A stretch of DNA of 64,000 bases, from positions 64,132,325 to 64,196,324 of the forward strand of contig CM046005.1 of assembly GCA_025175895.1 (NCBI GenBank). The letters run 5' to 3'. The first letter of the stretch is position 1. Every line of letters begins with the position of its first letter. A program made the translations under genes and the position numbers. Below, one piece after another: positions 11,555 to 21,593 of the stretch. This stretch comes from Wurfbainia villosa (Eukaryota; Streptophyta; Magnoliopsida; Zingiberales; Zingiberaceae). The notes beneath the pieces were generated by a model that ran no database searches, was not told where the DNA came from, and saw nothing but the letters and a program-made list of their open reading frames with translations.

Positions 11555-13000
11555 ATGCCAATCGCTACAGTATCCAATACCATAAGCTCTAACATGACCC
11601 TCAAACTTACTTTGAGGTAATGCCTTAGTCAAAGGATCTGCTAAGTTCCTTTCAGTGGGGATTTTCTCGATTTGTATTTCCTTCCTACTGATGATCTCTC
11701 TGATAAGATGATAGCGGCGAAGCACATATTTGGATCGTTGATCAGACCTTGGCTCTTTCGCCTGTGCAATTGCTCCATTGTTGTCGCAGTAGATCGGTAT
11801 TGCTTCAACAATGACAGGAATCACACCAAGTTCATAAATGAACTTCTTGATCCAAAACCGCAATGTATTACGCCTCGGTGGTAGAATGCCACCTGATGTC
11901 TTGTTTGGAACTTTTCCAACTCACTGCGCCCCCATTCAAGGTGAACACATATCCAGACTGAGACTTGGAATCATCCTTGTCTGTCTGGAAGCTGGCATCC
12001 GTATACCCGCGTATCACCATGTCCCCTTCTCCATATATTAGGAACACACTCTTAGTTCTTCTTAAGTACTTAAGTATCATCTTAATAGCCACCCAATGAT
12101 CCATTCCTGGATCATACTGGTATCTACTCATGACACTCAGAGCATACGATACATCGGGCCTTATACATAACATAGCATACATGATAGATCCTATTGCAGA
12201 TGCATAGGGAATCTTACTCATGCAAATCCTCTCGTCTTCTGTGCGCGAACACATAGACTTCGAAAGGTGTACCCCATGCCTGATGGGTAGGAAACCTTTC
12301 TTGGATTTCGACATGCTAAACCTCTTTAGCATTCGGTCTATATATGTAGACTGCGAAAGACCAAGCAACCGTTTCGATCTATCTCAATAGATCTTAATCC
12401 CGAGGATGTAGGTTGCTTCTCCCAGGTCTTTCATGGAGAATGTCTTGGATAACAAAATCTTCACTGACTGTAAGATTGAAACATCGTCTCCTATGAGTAA
12501 TATGTCATCGACATACAATACTAGGAACACGACTGCACTCCCACTAACCTTCTTGTACACATAAGGTTCGTCTGGATTTTGTGAGAAATCAAACTTTTTT
12601 ATTGTCTCATCGAAATGGATATTCCAGCTCCTGGATGCTTGCTTCAATCCATATATGGACTGTCGCAATTTTCATACCTTGGTTTTATCAACTGATGTGA
12701 AACCCTCAGGTTGTATCATATACACATCCTCGAGCAGGTTTCCATTAAGGAAAACTATTTTCACATCCATCTGTCATATCTCATAATCATAATGAGCTGC
12801 TATGGCCAGGAGCATCCGAATGGATTTAAGCATAGCTACAGGCGAATAGGTTTCGTCATAATCAACACCTTGTTTTTGACGATATCCTTTCGCCACTAAT
12901 CTAGCCTTATAGGTAATCACATTACCATCCACGTTGGTTTTCTTCTTGAAAACCCACTTGCACCCTATAGGCTTGATGCCTTTAGGTGGGTCAACCAAGT
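11552..13000 (-). pseudogene. pol: Copia reverse transcriptase and RNase H (element C)
   Basis: On the minus strand: the reverse transcriptase start around WVFKKK and RLVAKGY (in the frame 13517-12774), the YGLKQASRSW motif, and the catalytic LYVDDILLIG (plus 12504-12515). RNase H follows with DASFQTD, SGYVFTLNGGAVSW and, after a frameshift near 11863-11868, the C-terminal part with NNGAIAQA and LADPLTKALP (11863-11552). Frames 13517-12774, 12668-12384 and 12368-11868 share one phase; the last is displaced. In-frame TGA stops are at 12774 and 12384, with others in 12669-12773. Confidence 0.92.
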
Positions 13001-13179
13001 TCCAAACTTGATTTTCATACATGGAATCCATTTCCGACTTCATGGAATCAAGCCACTTATCCCTTTCTGAACTTGTCAGAACTTCTTCATAACTGGTAGG
13101 CTCCTCATCATCAATGAGTAACACGTCGTTCGATTCACTTACGAGAAATCCATATCTCTCAGGAATGTTGTGTGTTCTA

Positions 13180-14160
13180 CCAGATCTACGAAGATGTGGT
13201 GTTACAATAGGTCCAGCCGATTGCTCATCACTATGAGTTATTAGCTGTTGTGCTCCACCAAGTATCTCATCAATGTCTATTTGAGTTTCTCGAGCCTCCT
13301 CAAGCTCGATGACACTCCCACTGTTTTCTTGCAAGAGAAACTCTTTCTCTAGAAACACAACATGCCTTGAAACAAACACCTTTTGTTCCACAGGATGATA
13401 GAATTGGTAACCCCTTGTTTCCTTAGGGTATCCAATAAATAGATATTTATCAGACTTAGCATCCAATTTGTCTGACACAATCCGCTTCACATAAGCAGGA
13501 CAACCCCATATCTTCAAGTAAGATACATGAGGTTTCTTACTATTTCATATCTCATATGGAGTAGTAGAGACTACCTTGGTTGGCATTCTGTTTAACAAGT
13601 AAACAGTTGTCTGAAGTGCATAGCCCCAAAAGGACTTAGTAAGATTCGCATGATTCATCATTGACCTGACCATGTCCAACAAGGTCCGGTTACGCCTCTC
13701 AGATACACCATTATGCTGTGGTGTATATGGCGGAGTCCATTGAGACAATATACCATTGTCTCTTAGATAATCAAGAAACTCATGACTTAAGTATTCACCA
13801 CCTTGATCTGATCAAAGAATTTTAATACTCTTGTCATGTTGTTTCTCTACTTCATTTCTGAATTCTTTGAACCTTTCAAAGGCATCAGACTTGTGTTTCA
13901 TCAAGAACACATACCCAAACCGTGAGTGATCATCGGTGAAGGTAATGATGTAGCTATAGCCTCCTAAAGCTTGAGTTGACATAGGTCCACATACATCAGT
14001 ATGTATCAGACCTAGTAACTCTCCCACTCATTCACCTTTTCCTGAAAAAGGTAACTTAGTCATCTTGCCTTTTAAGCATGATTCGCATGTATTGTATGAA
14101 TCCAATTCAAACGATTCCAGAATTCCACATCGGTGTAATTCGGACATCCGTTTCTTGCTT
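13180..14160 (-). pseudogene. pol: Copia integrase (element C)
   Basis: The minus strand from about 14160 shows the end of the pre-integrase zinc finger (CESCLKGK), then the core: LIHTDVCGPM with the first catalytic aspartate, SDQGGEY with the second, and NGVSERRNR with the glutamate. The second and third are separated by 35 residues, the D-35-E pattern that inserts element DNA into chromosomes. TGA stops at 13812-13814 and 13545-13547 break it at places where related elements usually have Arg and Trp codons. The N-terminal finger and its link to protease were lost where D is inserted. Confidence 0.92.
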
Positions 14161-14162
14161 AC

Positions 14163-17039
14163 ATGGCCAAGAAATTTGATTCATCAAAATGTTTTATAAG
14201 ACACAAAACTATAAATGATTGCATGTTAGTAGGTTTTAGGAAATCAAATATTTATTATGTTGATTTATCCTATGCTACTAATGCTTCCACTAAGTGTCTT
14301 ATTGCAAAAGAGGAAGAAAGTTGGCTTTGGCATAGGAGGCTAGGACACATAAATATGAAGAATATAGCCAAAATAGCGAAATTGAAGCTAGTCAAAGGAT
14401 TGCTTAAAGTCAAATTTCTCAAGGACAAAATGTGTGATGCATGCCAAGAAGGGAAGCAATCAAAAACATCACACAAAGGTAAAAATTTACTTAGTACCGC
14501 TTTACCATTAGAATTATTACATATGGATTTATTTGATTGCAATAGTACCCCCTCTATGATTGGTAGTAAATATTGCTTGGTAATATTAGATGATTTTTCT
14601 AGGTTTACTTGGGTATTTTTCTTGAAAAATAAAGATGAAACCTTAGGAATAATCATAATATTTAGCAAAAGAGTAGAAAATGAAAGAAAACTCAAAATCA
14701 ACCGGATCCATAGTGATCATGGTGGAGAGTTTGAGAATTCTAACTTTTCAAGTTTTTGCTTAGAACAAGGGTACAAGCATGAATTTTCTTGTCCTAGAAC
14801 ACCTCAAAAAAATGGGGTTGTGGAAAGGAAAAATCGTGCCCTACAAGAAGCGGCTAGGACAATGCTTAATGCATACTCCTTACCTAGCTACTTATGGGCG
14901 GAAGTGGTTAATTCCGCTTGCTATATCCAAAATAGGGTATTGATTCATAGGTTTTTAGGAAAAACTCCATTTGAATTGTGGAATGGTACAATTTCAACAA
15001 TTCATTATTTTAAGGTCTTTGGATGTAAAGTTTATATTTTAAATACCAAAGACAACCTAGGTAAGTTTGAGTCCAAAGCGGATGAGGGAATCCTAGTTGG
15101 ATACTCATCCACTAGTGTAGGGTATAGAGTGTACAATAAAAGGACTCAAAAGATTGAAGAATCTTCAAATGTCCAATTTGATGAAGCTTCCAATACTTAC
15201 CCTAGGAAATCCCCTATTGATGATGATATTAATAATGAAAATAAAGAAATTACCCAACAATTGCAAGATTTAACCTTAGGGGGTAATGATCAAGGGGGAG
15301 GATTGAATCAAGGGGGAGAAAAGGATGATTCCGATGATGAGCATAGGATTGAGGTTGATCATGATCAAAATCAAATTAGTACACCTCCTAGAACAATAAG
15401 AGTTCATCAAAGTCACCCCTTAGATCAAATTGTGGGTGAATTATCTCAAGGAGTTAGGACTAGGTCATTCCATAGGGATCCAACTAGTCATATAGCTCTA
15501 ATTTCTCAAATTGAGCCCAAAACAATTAAAGATGCATTACTTGATCCGGATTGGATCTTAGCAATGCAAGATGAATTGGCTCAATTTGAAAGGAGTCAAG
15601 TATGGGAGTTAGTTCCTAGACCAAGTGAAAACACCATTGTTACTACAAGATGGGTCTTTAAGAACAAACTAGATAACCAAGGAAATATCACTAGAAATAA
15701 AGCAAGATTAGTTGCAAGGGGTTTTAATCAAGTTGAAGGACTTGATTATGATGAAACATATGCCCCAGTTGCTAGGTTAGAGTCCATTAGAATACTTTTA
15801 GCATATGCCTCCTATATTGGTTTCAAACTCCATCAAATGGATGTCAAATCGGCATTCCTAAATGGGTTTATTAAGGAGGAGGTATATGTAGAACAACCTC
15901 CCGGGTTTGAAAATATGGACTATCCAAACCATGTATACAAACTTAGGAAAGCTTTGTATGGTTTGAAACAAGCTCCCCGGGCTTGGTATGAAAGATTATC
16001 ATCTTTCTTAATTTCTAAGGATTTTAAAAGGGGTAGTATAGATCAAACTCTCTTTATAAAGTCAACATCTAAGGACATCTTTGTAGCCCAAGTATATGTT
16101 GATGACATTATCTTTGGGTCAACAAATGATGAACTCCTTCAAGACTTTATTCAAAATATGGAAAAAGAGTTTGAAATGAGTCTAGTTGGGGAATTAAATT
16201 TCTTCCTAGGATTGCAAGTCAAACAAACTAGTGAAAGTATTTATATTTATCAAACCAAATATGCTAAGGAAATGATTAAGAAATTTGGTTTGGAAAATGC
16301 TAAGGTGGTTTCAACTCCAATGGCAACCAATACTAAAGTAGATAGTGATAGTGAAGGAAAACAAATAGATCTTACACTTTATAGGAGCATATATGGTAGT
16401 CTCTTGTACTTAACCGCTAGTAGACCCGACATATTATTTGCGGTTGGTATGTGTGCTAAGTATCAATCATGTGCTAAAGAATCTCATTTAGTTGTCGTTA
16501 AGAGAATATTAAGATATGTCAAAGGCACAATAAATGTAGGATTATGGTACCCTAGGACTAGGTCTTTTGATTTGATTGGGTACACCGATTCCGATTATGC
16601 CGGTTGCAAATTGGATCGGAAGAGTACTAGTGGTGGATGTCAATTCCTTGGGTCCTCCCTAGTTAGTTGGAGTAGTAGGAAGCAACCTTGCATTGCATTA
16701 TCTACCACCGAGGCCGAATATGTGGCTATGGGTGGTTGTGTAGCTCAACTACTATGGATGAAACATACCCTAGAAGATTATGAGCTATCTTACTCCAACA
16801 TGAAAGTATTTTGTGATAATGTGAGCACCATTAATTTGACCAAAAATCTGGTGCATCACTCTAGGACTAAGCACATTGAAGTGAAACATCACTTCATTAG
16901 AGATCATGTGGCTAAGGGAGACATTGAGCTTAATTACATTGAATCTAAGTCCAACCTAGCTGACATCTTTACCAAGCCTCTCCCCGAAATAGAATTTTCA
17001 TCACTTAGGAGAGAACTTAGAATGTGCTTTGTAGAATAG
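14163..17039 (+). CDS. pol: SIRE-like copia pol: integrase, reverse transcriptase, RNase H (5'-truncated)
   Basis: An uninterrupted 958-codon frame; the first ATG lies in flanking C sequence, so it is a chance start on a truncated polyprotein. Order: pre-integrase zinc finger (H57, H62, C91, C94), integrase core with D122, D185 and E221 (35 residues between the last two), a linker with acidic and glycine-rich segments (about 350-420), reverse transcriptase with YVDD at 645-648, then RNase H with DSDYAGC and the CDNVSTINL and LADIFTKPLP motifs at the C-terminus. It would integrate and copy the element. It is about 90% or more identical by eye to the pol of G. No stop is present, unlike G, but protease is absent, so it cannot be processed as usual. 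Confidence 0.93.
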   Translation: MAKKFDSSKCFIRHKTINDCMLVGFRKSNIYYVDLSYATNASTKCLIAKEEESWLWHRRLGHINMKNIAKIAKLKLVKGLLKVKFLKDKMCDACQEGKQSKTSHKGKNLLSTALPLELLHMDLFDCNSTPSMIGSKYCLVILDDFSRFTWVFFLKNKDETLGIIIIFSKRVENERKLKINRIHSDHGGEFENSNFSSFCLEQGYKHEFSCPRTPQKNGVVERKNRALQEAARTMLNAYSLPSYLWAEVVNSACYIQNRVLIHRFLGKTPFELWNGTISTIHYFKVFGCKVYILNTKDNLGKFESKADEGILVGYSSTSVGYRVYNKRTQKIEESSNVQFDEASNTYPRKSPIDDDINNENKEITQQLQDLTLGGNDQGGGLNQGGEKDDSDDEHRIEVDHDQNQISTPPRTIRVHQSHPLDQIVGELSQGVRTRSFHRDPTSHIALISQIEPKTIKDALLDPDWILAMQDELAQFERSQVWELVPRPSENTIVTTRWVFKNKLDNQGNITRNKARLVARGFNQVEGLDYDETYAPVARLESIRILLAYASYIGFKLHQMDVKSAFLNGFIKEEVYVEQPPGFENMDYPNHVYKLRKALYGLKQAPRAWYERLSSFLISKDFKRGSIDQTLFIKSTSKDIFVAQVYVDDIIFGSTNDELLQDFIQNMEKEFEMSLVGELNFFLGLQVKQTSESIYIYQTKYAKEMIKKFGLENAKVVSTPMATNTKVDSDSEGKQIDLTLYRSIYGSLLYLTASRPDILFAVGMCAKYQSCAKESHLVVVKRILRYVKGTINVGLWYPRTRSFDLIGYTDSDYAGCKLDRKSTSGGCQFLGSSLVSWSSRKQPCIALSTTEAEYVAMGGCVAQLLWMKHTLEDYELSYSNMKVFCDNVSTINLTKNLVHHSRTKHIEVKHHFIRDHVAKGDIELNYIESKSNLADIFTKPLPEIEFSSLRRELRMCFVE

Positions 17040-18047
17040 AAGTGTAGGTTTGCATGATCCCATAAAAAAAAATCTATGTTTTATACCTCTAACCATCTCA
17101 CAATAGGCCTAAGAAACCATGATTTGTGTTTTTAGCCACCTAGAAATCATGTGAGATGTTAGGAAGATGCACTGGGTTCATCATGCTTGTTATGATGCAT
17201 TATCATGAGCCAAAGTGTCATCTAGAGACATTAATCCTTCATTGGACCAATCATTGGGAAGGCCTATGTACAATTAATGTGCATATAGCTCCAAGAATAT
17301 GATTGGAAATGTCAAATAAAATAAGATTTAAAATATGTCTATCAAACCTTGAGAAATAATTTTCTATTGATAAGCCAAAGTGATACAAAGTTTGCAAAAA
17401 TATCGTAAATTTTGCAAAATATCAAGATTGTGTCAATATCAAAATCCAGAGGTGATATAATTTTAAAATAATTTTTCCTTGATAGGAAATGATCTAACAA
17501 TATTAACCACAAAATTTCATAATTTTTTGATCCTTATTGAATTAATTATGAATTTTTTAATCTATCCAAAAAGGCTGTCAGACTGATATTAGTCGACTGG
17601 CGCCTATCGCCAGTTCAACTGATACTACGATATCGAATCGGACTTACCCAGTTTGCTATCTGTTCGACTGCCATTTATGGCAGTCGACTGCCGTGCACAG
17701 AAGTGCTCGTATGCGACTGGCCGGTTCGACTGATCTCCATCAGTTCGACTGCCGACTAACGGTAGTCGACTGATGTCGCGGTTTTTAGGGCTTTCCACTG
17801 GTTTGACTCGCCAAAGCTTCCCAATTTTCTCTCCTCTTCCTCTTCCGACGAACTTCCACCGCACCTTTTAGCCTTTCTCCCTCATTTTTCCGGCGACTTC
17901 ACCGACCGGTGCTCCCATTTGAAGTGCTCTCCGACTCGAGGACATCCTCTTGTCACCCCGTTCACGCCCTAGTTTCCACTGAAGATCGCTCACTCGGCTA
18001 GGGTTTCATGAACACTCACGTCCGGCACTGTTCCTTGATCTTTCACC
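17040..18047 (+). other. Post-pol non-coding region of D with palindromes and 5' flank of cargo gene
   Basis: 17040-17570 matches the region after pol in element G (41332-41860). From about 17580 it departs: a cluster of AGTCGACTG-type repeats (one exact CAGTCGACTG at 17681-17690), then a pyrimidine-rich stretch near 17820-17900 resembling a plant 5' untranslated region, leading to the ATG at 18048. I see no coding region on either strand. Confidence 0.7.
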
Positions 18048-19103
18048 ATGCCGCCTAGGTAAACCCTCATCCCTCATCACAGTTTGTTTGTTCCTATAAT
18101 TTTGTTTCACTAACCGGTGCTTATTTTGTTGTCTTTGTGCATGCATCATCCTTAACCTACATTGTGCATGCTTGTTTTGTTGTCTTTTGGCACATTTAGA
18201 CTTAAGCATTATGCGACTAAGCTTGTCCGGGCACCTTCGACCAACGAGGGCCCGTCAAACCCTCCACCCTCTGTCGATCCTCGATTTCCAAACTCCGCAC
18301 TTGAAAGTGCCTTCAATAAAAATAAATTCCAACTTATTCCACCTCGATCAATGGATCCAAAATTTCTTAAAGACTACTGTTTTGATATTGTTCAAATCAT
18401 TCAACACTACAAACTTGAATCATTAGTTTTTTGTGAACATCATGTAAATATCACTCTTCTTTCTGAATTTTTTAACAACTTGCGACCGGTTGGAGATGGG
18501 ATGAGATACCGGACTCGCATTGCTCAGTGCAATCTGGATTTCAGCCCCCAGATCTGGACCGATTTTCTCGGATGTCTCTCTTCCGAGAATGATTTCATTT
18601 CGTATCCATCTTGGAGTGAACCTCTTCCACCTCCCTTTGAGGAGATTTCTTTAGATTCCCTTCATACTACTTTCTATCACTCTCCTCGACCTTTGAACAC
18701 CAATCTATTTCAATCACAAGAACTTTCTGCCTCTGACAATGTCCTTTATAAGGTCATTGCTCATTGTCTTCTCCCTATAATTACCCGTGGTTTGGCCTTG
18801 GTTCGACCTACACACTTCCTTCTCATGCATATCCTTCGTCAATACTTAGACATTAATATTGGTCTCAATACCTTCCACTGCATCACTCATTTCATAAGGC
18901 CAAACAATGGGAAGGTTCATATACCTTTTGGAAATGTCCTTACTCAGTGGCTCAGCTCCGTAGGCATTGATGTTAACATAGGAGCCATTAAAATCAAGAA
19001 TAGAAAATATAACCAGATGACTCGTTGGAGCTTCTCCTTGGCGGGCTTGAAGGCTGACAGAGGGTCTATTTTCAGGGACCCTGCACGACGGCGGCGGTGG
19101 TGA
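18048..19103 (+). CDS. Cargo gene with one predicted intron, putative plant-transposon-type ORF
   Basis: Proposed exon 1 is 18048-18058 (MPPR split at the last codon), intron 18059-18199 (GTAAAC...CATTTAG, 141 bp, with CTTAAC as possible branch site), exon 2 18200-19103; the protein is about 304 residues. Splicing keeps the frame and puts an ATG in a CACCATG context; without it the exon 2 frame has no good start. The product has no signal peptide or clear membrane helix. Segments such as DFSPQIWTDFLGC and the helical region after VLYKVIAHC resemble, from memory, the 'putative plant transposon protein' family found in retroelement-associated ORFs; function unknown. A second open frame (19097-19306) overlaps the end and may be a frameshifted tail. 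It sits where some SIRE elements carry an env-like ORF. Confidence 0.6.
18059..18199 (+). other. Predicted spliceosomal intron in cargo gene of D
   Basis: Donor AG|GTAAAC and acceptor TTTAG|A with a T-rich 3' part; the length is ordinary for plants. It joins the MPPR start to the long downstream frame. Predicted from sequence only. Confidence 0.6.
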
Positions 19104-20341
19104 CGCTCGGCACCGAGAGGATGCCGCGGGAGGAGATCTTGAGGGTGTTCTTTGAGGGAGTCGATCAGAGGAGGCGCTATAAGCGTCTTGTTCGCGGACA
19201 CATTCTTTATTACCCGCCCGATGCTTTTGCGAGAGCGGGTAGACACATTTTGAGGAGTGCGCTTGGGCCAACAGAGCTCGGGAGCATCGAGCTCCTCTCC
19301 TCGTGAGAGGATGCATCAGCAATGACGGGACATTTTGGCGATTCTCCACCCTACTGCACCTGGACACCCACCTCCTCACGATAGTTCGTCATCTACACCG
19401 ATGGATGATGAGGACGACGATCGTTAGCTAGCATGTTTTTGTTATTTTCTTTTTGGCCGTATGAACGGCATAAACTCCTACTTATGTAATGACTTTTGAT
19501 TAATGAAATGAAATTGTGTTTTTGTTTAGTTCATTTCTATCAGTGCCTACAACTTGTTATTTGTCAAGTTTAGAAGTTGAGCATATAGTACGAAGTTATG
19601 AATATTGATACGATACAATTACACTTTTTGCGTCATATTTTTGTTATTTTGAATATCGTATCAATCCATTAATCTGATGAGAATGTTTTTCGTCTAATAT
19701 TTTTCATATGTTATATTAGTCGAATAAAATGGGTATGACGAGTTTCGTGATTTTTGGACATCCACGGAATTTCTACGCATTTTTAAACCTTGACTGAAAA
19801 ATTCAAATTTGATTTCGATATCGATCGTATCGTTATTGGCGATCATCGCCACGGCCGACAGTTGACTGATGCCAATTCCAGTCGAACCGGTGACACTGTT
19901 TTGGAATAGAAAAAGGTTTTACATCAGTTAAAAGGTTCAATTTTGGACATTATATGATTTCCACAGTATATACATGATAACTTGTATGGAAAGACGGATT
20001 TTCTTGATGCACTGGTTTAGGGGGAGCTACATCCCTTATTTCTATAATTGTTGGTGCAAGGCTAGGACATATTTCTATTGCTTATGCTTTGCTTCACATG
20101 TTATTTCCACATCATGAAACATGTCTTAGATTAAGGGGGAGCTTCATATCAATTTTATACCTTTGTTCAAGATGTGTCAATTATAATTCTTTTCTGCACT
20201 TATTGGATAAACTATTCTCTTTTTGTTGTATGTCAAAGGGGGAGAAGGGATATTTAAGTTAGAATTTATATTGAAATATGTTTATATGTATGTGTTAAAG
20301 ACCTAACTTAAATGATTGCCAAACATCAAAAAGGGGGAGAT
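19104..20341 (+). other. 3' flank of cargo gene and pre-LTR region of D
   Basis: 19104-19430 is GC-rich and contains a 69-codon open frame. 19430-19560 looks like a 3' untranslated region (T-rich, with AATGAAA-type signals). 19700-19910 again resembles the post-pol region of G and has degenerate AGTCGA repeats. From 19950 it matches 42000-42336 in G and includes several GGGGGAG runs (near 20030, 20135, 20238), ending in the polypurine tract at 20327-20340. Multiple polypurine runs before the 3' LTR are known from SIRE-type elements. Confidence 0.65.
20327..20340 (+). other. Polypurine tract of element D
   Basis: AAAAAGGGGGAGA one base before the LTR start at 20342; the identical tract precedes the 3' LTR of G. 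Primer for plus-strand synthesis. Confidence 0.88.
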
Positions 20342-20509
20342 TGTTGGTGCAACAATGCCCCAAGCATTTATATATTTTGATGTTTGGATAATCATCTAAG
20401 TTAGGCAATGTTTTGTGATCTAATTGTAAACATGTTTAAGTGATAGAAAAATCCAAGTATGAAGTCTTGGTAAAAGACAAGTCCAAGTGTGATCTTGGCA
20501 AAGAGAAGT

Positions 20510-20665
20510 CAAAGGAAAGGTCTTGGCAGCGTAAGTCCAAGCATGTAGTCTTGGCGGCGTAATGTCCAAGCAGTCCTTAGAAAAGAAAGACCAAAGGAAA
20601 GTCTTGGCGGCATAAGTCCAAGCATGTAGTCTTGGCGGCGTAAAGTCCAAGCATACTTTGGCAAA
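20510..20665. repeat. Tandem duplication inside LTR of D
   Basis: Two adjacent diverged copies of a segment reading AAAGGAAAG..., GTCTTGGC.GC.TAAG, then TCCAAGCATGTAGTCTTGG. The G LTRs have a single copy at 35510-35590 and 42480-42560, so the duplication arose in D's lineage. Confidence 0.75.
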
Positions 20666-21217
20666 GAAGAAACCCAAAGCATGACGAAACCGAAGGAAGC
20701 TTTTGAAGGCAAGCGCATGGATGGAGTCGTGGACTCAGAGAAATCCTAGAGGCGCAAGGCTGATGGAGAAGCTAGAAGGTTAAGTCTAGGCTTAGGTTAT
20801 GTTTTCAAGTATGAATTAGTCATACTTGGAGTGTGCCAGTCGACTGGAACATGGTGTCGGTCGAACTGGCCCTTAAAATACAACATTAGAGGTTGAAGCT
20901 ATTAGCGATCGTGGGGTTATCGGTCGGTAGTGAAGTTGACTTCGGACACATTGCCGCATACAAGCTGGCAGTCGACTGCCATTATTGGCAGTCGACTGCC
21001 ACAAACAGAATGGCCCGTAGCCGACTGGCCAGTCGGCTACGAGCAGTATCAGTCGAACTGCCACTGTTGGCAGTCGACTGATAGTCTTCCCGTTGGCGAT
21101 GACGATGGCAAATCCCGCAAATCCGGCTGTTCAGAAGCCGTTAGAATCGGCGGCAGTCGACTGATGTAAGTCATCAGTCGACTGATAGACCTCCAACGGG
21201 AAAAAGAGGCTCTTTCC

Positions 21218-21225
21218 TATAAAAA
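21218..21225 (+). promoter_or_regulatory. TATA box in 3' LTR of D
   Basis: TATAAAAA; the same box with flanking CTCT...AGAG is at 36139-36146 and 43068-43075 in G. It is the likely core promoter of the SIRE LTR, judged from conservation and position about 370 bp before the LTR end. Confidence 0.65.
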
Positions 21226-21593
21226 GAGCCCAAGGGGAGCAAGAAGGGGCTAATGCTTATATTCTGATCTTTCTCCTAAGCTCTCACAAGTTTTTCAAGC
21301 TTTCTAAGTGATCTTAAATCCTCTCCTCCTCTCTCTAAGCTCAAGTTTCATTCTTTGTAAAGAAGAGGAGGTTCTTGTTGTAAAAGAGAGTTTCTTAGTG
21401 GAATTGCTTGGATTGATCCACCTTAAGGATCGCCGTGGAGTAGGAGCGTTATCTCCGAACCACGTAAAGGCTTTGTTAGCATTGGTTTTCATTTCTACTT
21501 ATATTATCTTTGTTTTTTCTTCCACTAATCATTTTTTGTAGAAATGAAAAACGCTATTCACCCCCCCCCTCTAGCTTCAAATGATCTCCAACA

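Larger units (their letters stand above)
14164..21593 (+). mobile_element. Element D: 5'-truncated SIRE-like copia element with cargo gene
   Basis: Plus-strand element nested in C. It starts abruptly within what in element G is the protease-integrase link (similarity to 38468 onward), so its 5' LTR, gag and protease are absent. It then has pol (to 17039), a 3.3-kb region holding an extra gene, a polypurine tract and a 3' LTR (20342-21593). There is no target duplication across its ends, and C's sequence between protease and integrase is missing. A deletion that removed the 5' half of D plus adjoining C sequence explains this best. Confidence 0.88.
20342..21593 (+). repeat. 3' LTR of element D (1,252 bp)
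   Basis: Starts TGTTGGTGCAACAATG and ends GATCTCCAACA. Homologous to both LTRs of G. It is longer partly because a segment with the CCAAGCATGTAGTCTTGGCGGCG motif is tandemly duplicated near 20510-20660. It carries seven exact CAGTCGACTG palindromes (starts 20837, 20969, 20989, 21071, 21154, 21175 and variants) and a TATA box at 21218-21225 followed by transcribed-looking sequence. Confidence 0.92.

Noticed and set aside
17040..20341. Envelope-like gene in D
   Set aside because: The only long frame (18048-19103) lacks a signal peptide and clear membrane helix and is better described as a cargo ORF of unknown function.
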